From assembly GCA_036490515.1 (NCBI GenBank), contig DASXDU010000038.1, positions 62,001 through 126,000 on the forward strand: 64,000 nucleotides of DNA, given 5' to 3'. The notes under the pieces were generated by a model. It was given only the letters and a program-made list of their open reading frames with translations, was not told the DNA's origin and made no database searches. Below, piece by piece: positions 11,224-19,146 of this stretch. A program made the position numbers and the translations under genes. Position 1 is the first letter of the stretch; the number at the start of each line of letters is the position of its first letter. Source of the stretch: Palsa-1150 sp036490515. Lineage in GTDB: Bacteria > Myxococcota_A > Polyangia > Polyangiales > Polyangiaceae.

Positions 11224-12579
11224 ATGGCGCGCATCCACCACACGCTGCCCCCGAAGGGCACCCGCATCGGCATCGCCTTCTCGGGCGGCCTCGACACGCG
11301 CACCGCCGTGGCGTGGATGGCGCGCGCCGGGCTCGAGGTCCACGCGTACACGGCGGACCTCGCCCAGCCCGACGAGACCAGCGTCGCGGACATCCCGCCC
11401 GTCGCCACGGCGCACGGAGCCCGCGCCGCGCGTCTGGTCGACTGCCGCGAGGCGATGGTGCGGGAGGGCGTGACCGCGGTGCAGTGCGGCGCCTTCCACC
11501 TGTCGACCGGCGGCAAGCGCTACTTCAACACGACGCCGCTTGGAAGGGCCGTCACGACGACCGCCATCATCCGCGCGATGCGGGAGGACGGCGTCCACGT
11601 CTTCTCCGACGGGAGCACCCACAAGGGGAACGACATCCAGCGCTTCTTCCGCTACGGCGTCCTCGTCAACCCGCTCCTCACCATCTACAAGCCGTGGCTC
11701 GACCGCGCGTTCGTCGACGCCTTCGGCGGGCGCAAGGAGATGAGCGAGTACCTGGCGTCGATCGGGATGCCGTACGTCATGAGCTCCGACAAGGCGTACT
11801 CCACCGACGCGAACGTCCTCGGCGCCACGCACGAGGCGAAGGACCTCGAGCGGCTCGACGTCTCGATGCGCATCGTGGCGCCCATCATGGGCGTCGCGCA
11901 CTGGCGGGACGACGTGGCGGTGAAGCCCGAGGAGGTGACCGTCGAGCTCGCGCGCGGCGTGCCGGTCGCGGTCAGCGGAGTGACGGGCACGGTGAGCGCG
12001 GCGAGGGGCGCCTCGCTCTTCGAGACGTTCCTCGCGCTCAACGCCGCGGGCGGCCGCCACGGCCTGGGGACGAGCGACCAGATCGAGAACCGCGTCATCG
12101 AGGCCAAGAGCAGGGGCATCTACGAGGCGCCGGGCATGGCGCTCCTCTCGATCGCGTACGAGCGGCTGCTCTCGGCGGTCCACAACGAGAACACGACGGA
12201 CATGTTCGCGTCGCTCGGGCGCAGGCTCGGGCGCCTCCTCTACGAGGGCCGCTGGTTCGACCCGGAGGCGCTCGTCCTCAAGGAGGGCCTCACGCGGTGG
12301 GTCGCTCCGGCCGTGACGGGAACGGTGACCGTCGAGCTGCGCCGCGGCGACGACTACACGATCCTCGGGACGAAGGCGGCGCGGAGCGCCTACGACCCGC
12401 AGAAGCTCTCGATGGAGAAGACCGAGAGCGCCTTCGGCCCGGAAGACAGGATCGGCGCCCTCGAGATGCAGTCCCTCGGCGTCATGGACAACCGCGAGCT
12501 CCTGCTCCACTTCGCCAACGCCCTCGGCCCGGGCGCCGGCGGCACGCTGAACCCGCTGCTCGGGGGAGAGCGAGAGTAG
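11224..12579 (+). CDS. argG: Argininosuccinate synthase (E. coli-type long form)
   Basis: It condenses citrulline and aspartate with ATP. The 451-residue protein matches the E. coli-type branch throughout: GTRIGIAFSGGLDT (PP-motif ATP site), TADLAQPDE, CGAFHLSTGGKRYFNTTPLGRAV, SDGSTHKGNDIQRF, YSTDANVLGATHEAKDLE and SDQIENRVIEAKSRGIYEAPGMAL. Start ATG is preceded by GGGAAAGGCCC. It is divergent from argH and convergent with argJB. The last codons (GERE) and the TAG stop lie inside the left end of a palindromic repeat copy, so the native C-terminus may have been altered by the repeat. Confidence 0.96.
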   Translation: MARIHHTLPPKGTRIGIAFSGGLDTRTAVAWMARAGLEVHAYTADLAQPDETSVADIPPVATAHGARAARLVDCREAMVREGVTAVQCGAFHLSTGGKRYFNTTPLGRAVTTTAIIRAMREDGVHVFSDGSTHKGNDIQRFFRYGVLVNPLLTIYKPWLDRAFVDAFGGRKEMSEYLASIGMPYVMSSDKAYSTDANVLGATHEAKDLERLDVSMRIVAPIMGVAHWRDDVAVKPEEVTVELARGVPVAVSGVTGTVSAARGASLFETFLALNAAGGRHGLGTSDQIENRVIEAKSRGIYEAPGMALLSIAYERLLSAVHNENTTDMFASLGRRLGRLLYEGRWFDPEALVLKEGLTRWVAPAVTGTVTVELRRGDDYTILGTKAARSAYDPQKLSMEKTESAFGPEDRIGALEMQSLGVMDNRELLLHFANALGPGAGGTLNPLLGGERE

Positions 12580-12717
12580 GAAACAGGAAGGTCAGAAGAT
12601 CAGAAGGCGAGAGTGGGGGGGTTCACCGGGTGGGGCTGGGTTGGAACCGGTCCCACCGGGTCGAGAACCCAACTCACTGCTTCTGATCTTCTGATCTTCT
12701 TGTTTCCCCCTCTCGCT
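12565..12717. repeat. Palindromic ~150-bp repeat, copy 1
   Basis: The left arm begins GGAGAGCGAGAG and contains AAACAGGAAGGTCAGAAG. The right arm is its imperfect reverse complement and ends in CCCTCTCGCT. Inside is a second, weaker inverted repeat (TTCACCGGGTGGG against CCCACCGGGT). Its left end overlaps the argG 3' end and provides the stop codon. Together with copy 2 it brackets the minisatellite. Expressed as RNA it would form a long hairpin, so it could act as a bidirectional terminator for argG and argJB. Confidence 0.9.
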
Positions 12718-12777
12718 AGGGGGTGGGGTGGGAGGGGGTGAGCCCCAGGAGGGGCGTCGCGGCCCTCGACGGGGGGT

Positions 12778-13092
12778 CGTCGAGGCTCGACGGACCGTCG
12801 ACCTGGCTCGTCACGCCCTCGTCGAGGCTCGACGGACCGTCGACGTGGCTCGTCGCGCCCCCGTCGAGCCTCGTCAGACCCTCGTCGTAGCTCGTCACGC
12901 CCCCGTCGAGCCTCGTCAGACCCTCGACGTGGCTCGTCACGCCCCCGTCGAGCCTCGTCAGACCCTCGACGTAGCTCGTCACGCCCCCGTCGAGCCTCGT
13001 CAGACCCTCGACGTGGCTCGTCACGCCCCCGTCGAGCCTCGTCAGACCCTCGACGTGGCTCGTCGCGCCCCCGTCGAGCCTCGTCACGCCCC
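12778..13092. repeat. Minisatellite, about 7.5 units of 42 bp (two 21-bp halves)
   Basis: The units begin CGTCGAG(G/C)CTCG at 12778, 12820, 12862, 12904, 12946, 12988 and 13030, with a partial unit at 13072. Each 42-bp unit divides into two related 21-bp halves (CGTCGAGCCTCGTCAGACCCT and a CGACGTGGCTCGTCACG form). The first two units differ from the rest. The array lies in the 716-bp gap between convergent argG and argJB, exactly between two palindromic repeat copies. On the minus strand it can be read as a 14-residue repeat, but there is no convincing gene around it. Confidence 0.9.
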
Positions 13093-13138
13093 CGCCAGGC
13101 CCCCTCGAGGCCCGCCCCCCGCCCGGCGACCGCTCCCC

Positions 13139-13288
13139 GAGAGCAGGAAACAGGAAGGTCAGAAGATCAGAAGGAGTGAGTGGGGTCTTCACCCGGTGGG
13201 ACCGATTCACGACCCGCCCCACCCGGTGAACACCCCCCCTCTCGCCTTCTGATCTTCTGACCTTCCTGTTTCTCCCTCTCGCTCTCCC
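13139..13288. repeat. Palindromic ~150-bp repeat, copy 2
   Basis: The left arm GAGAGCAGGAAACAGGAAGG continues as TCAGAAGATCAG. The right arm GATCTTCTGACCTTCCTG ends CTCCCTCTCGCTCTC. The internal inverted repeat TTCACCCGGTGGGAC against CCACCCGGTGAACA is the best preserved of all copies. It sits 7 bases from the argJB stop codon. Confidence 0.9.
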
Positions 13289-13295
13289 AGCGGGC

Positions 13296-15389
13296 CTAAT
13301 CGCGCCTAACGAGCGTGCCGACGCCGCGGTCGGTGAAGAGCTCCGCGATGACCGAGTGGGGCGTCCTTCCGTCGAGGACGTGGACGCTGGCGACGCCTCC
13401 CTCGATGGCGCGGAGGATGCTCTTCGCCTTGGCGACCATGCCGCCCTTGATCACGCCGCTCGCGATCTTCCTCGCGAGCTCCGACGCGCCGATCTCGCTC
13501 ACGAGCTCGCCGTTCTCGAGGATGCCCGGGACGTCGGTCAGGTAGATGAGCTTCTCGGCGCGCAGCGCCACCGCGATCTCGGCGGCCGCCGCGTCGGCGT
13601 TGATGTTGTACCCCTCGCCGTCGTCGCTCATCCCGACGGGCGACACGACCGGCACGTACTTCTTGTCGAGGAGCACCTCGAGGAGCTCGGCGTTCACGCT
13701 CGCCACCTCGCCCACCATCCCGAGGTCGCGCCCTCCCTCGCCGACGAGCTTGCGCGCGCGCAGGAGGCCCGCGTCCTTCCCCGAGACGCCGACGGCGTGC
13801 GCGCTCGACTGGTTGAGGAGCGTCACGAGCTCGGTGTTGATCTTCCCCGTGAGGACCATCTCCACGACCTTCACGTCCTCGCGCCCGGTCACCCTCACGC
13901 CGTCGACGAACTCGCTCTTGCCGTGCCCGAGCTTCTCCATCGTGTGCGTGATCTCGGGGCCGCCCCCGTGGACGACGACGGGCAAGAGGCCCGCGCTCCG
14001 GAGCAGGTTCACGTCGTTGGCGAAGCTCGCCTTGAGCGAGTCCTTCACCATCGCGGCGCCGCCGTACTTGATGACGGCGCGCGTGCTCGTGAACTTGCGG
14101 ATGTAGCTGAGCGCCTCGACGAGGAGGGCGCGCTTGAAGCCGGGGCTGTAGTTGGTGAGGCGATCGTCGCGGGCGACCGTGCCGTCGGGCGACGCGTGCG
14201 TGAGGCTCGTGTAGTCCGCGTTGATCTTCACGTAGTCGTACGAGAGGTCGCACCCCCACGCGACGGCGGCAACCGCCCCCTCGACGAGCTTCACGTCGAC
14301 CGTCACGTGCGGCTCGCGCATCTTCGCGCGCAGGGCGAGCGCGTCGACGTCGGCGGGGGCGCCCGCGTCGTAGACGCAGACCTTCTGCACGTGCACCGTG
14401 GCCTTCGTCGGGTCGACCGCCCACCTTCGCGAGCCGACGCGCGCGCCGATCGCCGCCAGCACGCGCCCCCAGTTCGGGTCCGCCCCGAAGATCGCGCTCT
14501 TCACGAGGCTCGACCCCGCCACGCTCCGCGCCAGATCGCGCGCGATCTCGGCCGACGGCGCGCCGCCGACGCGCACCTCGACGAGCTTCGTCGCCCCCTC
14601 CCCGTCCTCGGCGATCTGGCGCGCGAGGTCGACGCAGATCGCCTCGAGCGCCTCGCCGAGCGCCGCGTGCCCGGGCGTCCCCTCCTCGACGACGGGGTTG
14701 CCCGCCAGGCCGTTGGCGAGCGCGAAGACCGCGTCGTTCGTGCTCATGTCGCCGTCGACCGTGATCATGTCGAAGCTCGCGTGCGTGGCGCGGGCGAGGG
14801 CGCTCTGGAGGGCCGCAGGCGTGACGGCGAGGTCGGTCGTCACGAAGGCGAGCATCGTCGCGAGCTCGGGCGCGATCATGCCGCTGCCCTTCGCGAAGGC
14901 CGCGACGGTCGCCTCGACGCCGCCGACGGTCACCGGGCGGCTCGCGAGCTTCACGCGCGTGTCGGTCGTCATCACGGCCTGCGCCGCGAGCTCGATGGCC
15001 CCGCCGCGGGCGGCCACCAGCGAGGGCGCGGCCGCCACGAGCTTGCCGACGGGCAGCGGCACGCCGATGACGCCCGTCGACGCCGCGAGGACGCTCTCGG
15101 CCGGCACGTCGAGGGCGCGCGCCACCGCGGCGCAGACGGCCCGCACGTCGTCCAGGCCTCTCGGCCCGACGAGCGCGTTCGCGTTCCCGCTGTTCGCGAC
15201 GATCGCCCGCACGCCGCTCGCCGGCAGGCGCGCCGCTGCGTCGACCACCGGGGCCGCGCGCGACGCGTTCACCGTGAAGACGCCCGCCGCCGCGCAGGGC
15301 GCCTCGCTCGCGACGAGCGCCATGTCCTTGCGGGCCGCCTTGATGCCGGCGTTGACGCCCGAATACGCGAAGCCCCGCGGTGTCTTCAT
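13296..15389 (-). CDS. argJB: Bifunctional ArgJ-ArgB fusion: ornithine acetyltransferase fused to N-acetylglutamate kinase
   Basis: One uninterrupted 697-residue frame encodes two enzymes normally made separately. Residues 1-395 are ArgJ, which moves acetyl from acetylornithine to glutamate. It has KGSGMIAP and the self-cleavage site Ala177-Thr178 (ATML) and ends in the usual CDLSYDYVKINADY. After a linker of about 20 residues, residues 415-697 are ArgB, which phosphorylates acetylglutamate. It keeps its N-terminal helix (ALLVEALSYIRKF), KYGGAAM at 441-447, VVHGGGPEI at 472-480 and the YNINAD nucleotide region. If ArgJ self-cleaves, ArgB would stay attached to the beta chain starting at Thr178. 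ATG start, 9 bases after argC. Confidence 0.95.
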   Translation of the reverse strand: MKTPRGFAYSGVNAGIKAARKDMALVASEAPCAAAGVFTVNASRAAPVVDAAARLPASGVRAIVANSGNANALVGPRGLDDVRAVCAAVARALDVPAESVLAASTGVIGVPLPVGKLVAAAPSLVAARGGAIELAAQAVMTTDTRVKLASRPVTVGGVEATVAAFAKGSGMIAPELATMLAFVTTDLAVTPAALQSALARATHASFDMITVDGDMSTNDAVFALANGLAGNPVVEEGTPGHAALGEALEAICVDLARQIAEDGEGATKLVEVRVGGAPSAEIARDLARSVAGSSLVKSAIFGADPNWGRVLAAIGARVGSRRWAVDPTKATVHVQKVCVYDAGAPADVDALALRAKMREPHVTVDVKLVEGAVAAVAWGCDLSYDYVKINADYTSLTHASPDGTVARDDRLTNYSPGFKRALLVEALSYIRKFTSTRAVIKYGGAAMVKDSLKASFANDVNLLRSAGLLPVVVHGGGPEITHTMEKLGHGKSEFVDGVRVTGREDVKVVEMVLTGKINTELVTLLNQSSAHAVGVSGKDAGLLRARKLVGEGGRDLGMVGEVASVNAELLEVLLDKKYVPVVSPVGMSDDGEGYNINADAAAAEIAVALRAEKLIYLTDVPGILENGELVSEIGASELARKIASGVIKGGMVAKAKSILRAIEGGVASVHVLDGRTPHSVIAELFTDRGVGTLVRRD

Positions 15390-15398
15390 GCTGTCCCC

Positions 15399-16430
15399 TT
15401 ATGCCACGACGCGCTGCAGGCCCTCGAGGCCGAGCGTCTCGTCCCAGCCGCGGCTCGCGTTGAGGTTCTGGAGCGCCTGCCCGGCGGCGCCCTTGAGGAG
15501 GTTGTCGATGGCGCCGACCGCGACGACGACGTCGTCGTTCGCCGACGCCCCGACGAGCGCGAGGTTGGTCCCCACGACGCCCGCGAGGCGCACCTCGCCG
15601 GGCGCCACGGCGCGCACGAACGGCGTGCTCGCGTAGGTGTCGCGAAGGCACTCGGCGACGCGCGTCGCCGTCGCCCCGGCGAGCGGCCGCCCGTAGCAGG
15701 TGGCGAGGAGACCCCGCGCGACGGGCAGGAGGTGCGCGGTGAAGGTGAGCGACACGCCGGACGCGAAGCGCGCGAGGGCGCCGATCATCTCCGGCGTGTG
15801 CTGGTGGGCGAGCACCTTGTAGGCGCGCACGTCGCCGTCGACCTCGAGGAACGAGTACCCGTCGCCCGTCGCGCGCCCCGCGCCCGTCACGCCGCTCTTG
15901 CCGTCGACGACGAGGCCCGCGGGCGCGACGAGCTTCTCCCTCACGAGGGGCGCGAGGGCGAGCAGCGCCGCCGTGGGGTAGCAGCCGGGGTTGGCGACGA
16001 ACGCGCCCGCGGGCGCGGGCCCGGCGAGCTCGGGGAGGCCGTAGTGCGCGCGCGCGAGGAGCTCCGGCGCGGCGTGCTCGAAGCCGTACCAGCGAGGGTA
16101 CGCGCTCGCCTCGAGGCGGAACGCGCCGGAGAGGTCGACGACCTGCGCGCCGCGGGCGAGGAAGGCGGGCGCGAGCCGCATCGAGACGTCGGCGGCGGTC
16201 GCGAGGAGGACCACGTCGCAGCCGGCGGCCGCCTCGAGCGCGGCCCCGTTCGGGACGAAGCAGAGATCGAGGTTCGCCGCGATGCCGAGGCGCGCCGCGA
16301 CCGGCTCGCCCGCGAGCTTGTCGCTCGTGGCGAGCGCGAGCACGGCGCGTGGATGCGATGCGACGAGCCGCGCGGCGACCGCGCCCGACGTCCCGGACGC
16401 GCCCACGACGGCGACCCGCAGCGAGGCCAT
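15399..16430 (-). CDS. argC: N-acetyl-gamma-glutamyl-phosphate reductase
   Basis: It reduces N-acetylglutamyl-5-phosphate to the semialdehyde with NADPH, the third step of ornithine synthesis. The 343-residue protein has a Rossmann N-terminus (VAVVGASGTSG). The catalytic Cys150 is in NPGCYPT, the conserved GKSGVTGAGR follows, and HQHTPEM contains the catalytic His. ATG start. It is the first gene of a two-gene operon with the argJB fusion: ArgC's substrate is the product of the ArgB domain and its product goes via ArgD to ArgJ, so the two proteins sit on either side of each other in the pathway. Confidence 0.96.
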   Translation of the reverse strand: MASLRVAVVGASGTSGAVAARLVASHPRAVLALATSDKLAGEPVAARLGIAANLDLCFVPNGAALEAAAGCDVVLLATAADVSMRLAPAFLARGAQVVDLSGAFRLEASAYPRWYGFEHAAPELLARAHYGLPELAGPAPAGAFVANPGCYPTAALLALAPLVREKLVAPAGLVVDGKSGVTGAGRATGDGYSFLEVDGDVRAYKVLAHQHTPEMIGALARFASGVSLTFTAHLLPVARGLLATCYGRPLAGATATRVAECLRDTYASTPFVRAVAPGEVRLAGVVGTNLALVGASANDDVVVAVGAIDNLLKGAAGQALQNLNASRGWDETLGLEGLQRVVA

Positions 16431-16490
16431 GGCGGGGAGCGATCTACCGCACGCGGCGGGCGAGCGCAGCCGCGGGTGCGGGCTCCACGG

Positions 16491-16838
16491 TCACGGGTGG
16501 CCGGGCGGGACGGGGGGGCGACCGCCTCCCAGGCGCCTGTCGTGCAGCATCTGCTGGAGCATCTGGTTCGAGGCCCCCGGCATGGGCACGAAATGCGGGC
16601 CGCGGCCCGCCGACCCGACCGCCATGGGCGCCGTCGGCGCGGGATTGGGCGCTGCCGCGACGGGCCTGGCCGCCGGCGCCGCGGATTCCGAGGCGGACGG
16701 CTCGGGCGCGACCGCGGCGGCCGAGGGGGTGACGGCCCACCAGAGGCCGGCGCCGACGAACAGGGCCGCGCCGAGGGCCGGCAGCCAGAGGGGGCTCTTC
16801 GGCTCGTCGTCGACCGGGGGAGCGTGGGGGTCGCTCAT
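16491..16838 (-). CDS. Small single-pass membrane protein, unknown function
   Basis: This 115-residue protein has a short acidic/Pro N-terminus, one transmembrane helix (about residues 17-38, WLPALGAALFVGAGLWWAV), then an Ala/Pro-rich stretch. It ends with MPGASNQMLQQMLHDRR and a Gly/Pro tail. The orientation suggests a cytoplasmic N-terminus and a periplasmic low-complexity tail. It is divergent from the HtrA-like gene and ends 61 bases before the argC start, on the same strand. No family was recognised. Coding is supported by the sensible topology and ATG start only. Confidence 0.6.
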   Translation of the reverse strand: MSDPHAPPVDDEPKSPLWLPALGAALFVGAGLWWAVTPSAAAVAPEPSASESAAPAARPVAAAPNPAPTAPMAVGSAGRGPHFVPMPGASNQMLQQMLHDRRLGGGRPPVPPGHP

Positions 16839-16920
16839 GGCGCGGAGGTCTTACCACACGCTCGCCCCTTCCGTCGCGACGACCTCGGCCCGGGCTCGGG
16901 CCTTGCAGCCAGCGCGCGCT

Positions 16921-18003
16921 ATGCTGAGCGTCGTGAAGCGCACGTCCCTCGTCCTCGGGTCTCTCGCCTTCGCCTGCCTCGCGACGCCTGCCCTCGCGCA
17001 GCAACCCGCCCCGCGCGCGCTGCCGGCCCTTCCCGGCCAGTTCGCGCCGCCTCCGGGTGCGCCCGCGCAGCCTTCCGCGGCCCTGACGGCGCAGGAGCTC
17101 TTCGCGCGCGTCACCCGCGGCGTCGTCGCCATCGAGAAGAACGGTGTCCCGATGGCCATCGGGACCGTCCTCGGGGGCGACGGTCGTATCCTGACCGCGC
17201 TGTCAGGTCTTTCGGGCGCCGAGGGTGCCGACGTTCGCTACGCGGACGGAACGATCGTTCACACGAAGGTAGGGCACGCCGACAAGGACACCGACCTGGC
17301 GCTCCTCGTGCCGCTGGCGGGAGCGCGGAAGGAGGGGCTGTCGGCGAGCGAGGCCGACCCCACGGGCTCCTGGGTGCACGCGATGCTTCCGCGGCAGGGG
17401 GCGCATCTCGGTCCCGCCGACGCGGCCGTGAAGGGGCGGGTTGACGCACATGCGAAGGACGGCTCGCCGCTCCTGCAGATGCTCGACGTGGACCTCAAGG
17501 CGCCCGCCATCGCCGGCGCACCGTTGCTGGACGGCACGGGGAACGTGGTGGGCGTCCTCGTGCGGGCGTGCAGGGGCAAGCTCGAGCAGCCGGTCGATTC
17601 GCCGTGGGCGCAGTGGGGTGGCGTGGCCCAGTCGGCGGTGAAGGGCGCGTGCGCGCCGGTCGTCCTGGGCGAGCCGGTGACGGCCATCCGCTCGTTCCTG
17701 TCCAAGACCCCCACGACGGCGGCCGCCCCGGCCCCGTGGCTCGGCATCCGCGGCGAGGCGGCGTCCGAGGGGTCGACGCGCGGCGTGAAGCTGACCGCGG
17801 TGGCGCCCCAGAGCCCCGCGTCGAAGGCCGGCCTCCGCGCCAACTCCGACGTCATCGCCGCCGTCGACGGCCAGCCCGTCGAGTCGCCCGAGAAGCTCGC
17901 GGAGGCGATCGGCAGGCACGCCCCGGGGGACACGGTGAAGCTCCTCGTCTTCGGCGACGGGCGGTTCCGCGAGGTCCCCGTGGCGCTGCGGGCGGCCCCG
18001 TAG
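16921..18003 (+). CDS. HtrA/DegP-like periplasmic protein with PDZ domain, catalytic residues lost
   Basis: This is 360 residues from ATG (356 from an alternative GTG at 16933). A signal peptide (LVLGSLAFACLATPALAQ) is followed by a Pro-rich spacer, a trypsin-like domain (about 55-240) and one PDZ domain (about 255-355, PWLGIRGEA...SPASKAGLRANSDVIAAVDG). The layout is that of HtrA. However, the position of the catalytic His is Ser95 (ILTALSGL), and the GNSGGPL serine site reads AIAGAPL, with Ala198 in place of Ser. Only the Asp (Asp125) remains. I therefore infer a non-proteolytic chaperone or scaffold. It precedes the PP2C phosphatase by 27 bases. Confidence 0.85.
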   Translation: MLSVVKRTSLVLGSLAFACLATPALAQQPAPRALPALPGQFAPPPGAPAQPSAALTAQELFARVTRGVVAIEKNGVPMAIGTVLGGDGRILTALSGLSGAEGADVRYADGTIVHTKVGHADKDTDLALLVPLAGARKEGLSASEADPTGSWVHAMLPRQGAHLGPADAAVKGRVDAHAKDGSPLLQMLDVDLKAPAIAGAPLLDGTGNVVGVLVRACRGKLEQPVDSPWAQWGGVAQSAVKGACAPVVLGEPVTAIRSFLSKTPTTAAAPAPWLGIRGEAASEGSTRGVKLTAVAPQSPASKAGLRANSDVIAAVDGQPVESPEKLAEAIGRHAPGDTVKLLVFGDGRFREVPVALRAAP

Positions 18004-18030
18004 CGTCTTACGCTGCGAGATCACGGCGTT

Positions 18031-18861
18031 GTGACGTCGGCAGTGGTTGACACGGTCGCCGCGTCCTTGCGACGATCGCGCACCGTGGGTGGCCCCCTGA
18101 GGATCGAAGTCGCCGGCGAGACGAACGTCGGCATGAAGCGCACCCACAACGAGGACAACTTCTCGATCATGGAGGAGTCGGGCCTCTACATCGTGGCCGA
18201 CGGGATGGGCGGGCACGCGTCGGGGGAGATCGCGAGCAAGATGGCGGTCGACGCGATGCGGGAGTTCTTCGCCGCGACGGCGAACGACCCGGAGCGGACC
18301 TGGCCCTACAAGATGGACCGGTCGAAGGGCTACGAGGAGAACCGGCTCATCACGGGCATCAAGCTGGCGAACCTCCGCATCTACGAGAGCGCGCAGAGAG
18401 ACCCGCGGCAGCGCGGCATGGGGACGACCATCGTGAGCCTCTTCGCGGTGGAGGACGGCGTCTACATCGCGCACGTGGGGGACTCGCGCGTGTACCGGAT
18501 GCGCGAGGGCAGCCTCGAGCAGCTGACCGAGGACCACTCGCTGCTCAACGACTACATCAAGATGAAGCGCCTCACGCCCGAGGAGATCGCGAACTTCCCG
18601 CACAAGAACGTCATCGTGCGGGCGCTCGGCATGAAGGACACGGTGAAGGTGGACACGCGCCTCGAGCAGCCGCGCGCGGGGGACGTCTACCTCCTCTGCT
18701 CGGACGGGCTCTCCGGGCCGGTGACGGACCCCGACATGGCCGACATCCTCAACGGCTCGAACGACCTGAAGACCGCCGCCTCGCGGCTCATCGCCCGCGG
18801 CAACGAGAACGGCGGCCCGGACAACATCACGGTCGTCCTCGCGCGCTGGGTCCAGGGCTAG
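18031..18861 (+). CDS. PP2C-family Ser/Thr protein phosphatase
   Basis: It removes phosphate from Ser/Thr residues placed by Hanks-type kinases, using two Mn2+/Mg2+ ions. In the 276-residue protein all metal-binding motifs are seen: RTHNEDN, VADGMGGHASGE, GMGTTIV, HVGDSRVYR, LLCSDGL and GGPDNITVV. Start is GTG. The N-terminal 25 residues precede the conserved core and may be trimmed if a downstream start is used. There is no membrane segment, so it is cytoplasmic. Likely partners are the three membrane kinases in this window, although none is directly adjacent. Confidence 0.95.
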   Translation: MTSAVVDTVAASLRRSRTVGGPLRIEVAGETNVGMKRTHNEDNFSIMEESGLYIVADGMGGHASGEIASKMAVDAMREFFAATANDPERTWPYKMDRSKGYEENRLITGIKLANLRIYESAQRDPRQRGMGTTIVSLFAVEDGVYIAHVGDSRVYRMREGSLEQLTEDHSLLNDYIKMKRLTPEEIANFPHKNVIVRALGMKDTVKVDTRLEQPRAGDVYLLCSDGLSGPVTDPDMADILNGSNDLKTAASRLIARGNENGGPDNITVVLARWVQG

Positions 18862-18870
18862 AGCGCGGGC

Positions 18871-19146
18871 CTACTTCACGTCCATGGGGCCGAGGCCGAA
18901 GTAGGCGACGGCGACGAGGACGAGCGTGACGAGCGCGACGAGGACGTAGCCGATGCGGGCCTGGCCGGTGCTCCATCCGTCGCCGAAGAACTTCCCGCGC
19001 GAGCGCTTGCGGATGCGCCTCTGCACGCCGGCCAGGAGATCGGGCGCATCCTTGGCGACGACGTCGTCGGCGAGGGCGCGCTTGAGCAAGCCGCGCATCG
19101 CCTCGTCCTCGCGCTCGTCGTCTCTCGTCTCGTCCGGCTCGGTCAT
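18871..19146 (-). CDS. Small membrane protein coupled to an ECF sigma factor (candidate anti-sigma factor)
   Basis: This 91-residue protein has an ATG overlapping the sigma-factor stop (ATGA). The N-terminal 60 residues are charged and probably cytoplasmic (EPDETRDDEREDEAMRGLL, then basic RRIRKRSRGKFF). A single transmembrane helix (YVLVALVTLVLVAVAYFGL) ends just before the C-terminus. The position and topology resemble short anti-sigma factors, but there is no zinc-binding HxxxCxxC, so membership of the ZAS group is unlikely. Anti-sigma role is inferred from coupling and topology only. Confidence 0.7.
   Translation of the reverse strand: MTEPDETRDDEREDEAMRGLLKRALADDVVAKDAPDLLAGVQRRIRKRSRGKFFGDGWSTGQARIGYVLVALVTLVLVAVAYFGLGPMDVK

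Noticed and set aside
12716..13222. Minus-strand frame encoding a 14-residue repeat (LTRLDGGVTSHVEG)
   Set aside because: It is simply the translation of the 42-bp minisatellite (42 is divisible by 3, so several frames stay open). It begins and ends within palindromic repeats and has no signal or family.
12565..13288. CRISPR array
   Set aside because: The units are contiguous 42-bp tandem repeats without unique spacers, and no cas genes are present.
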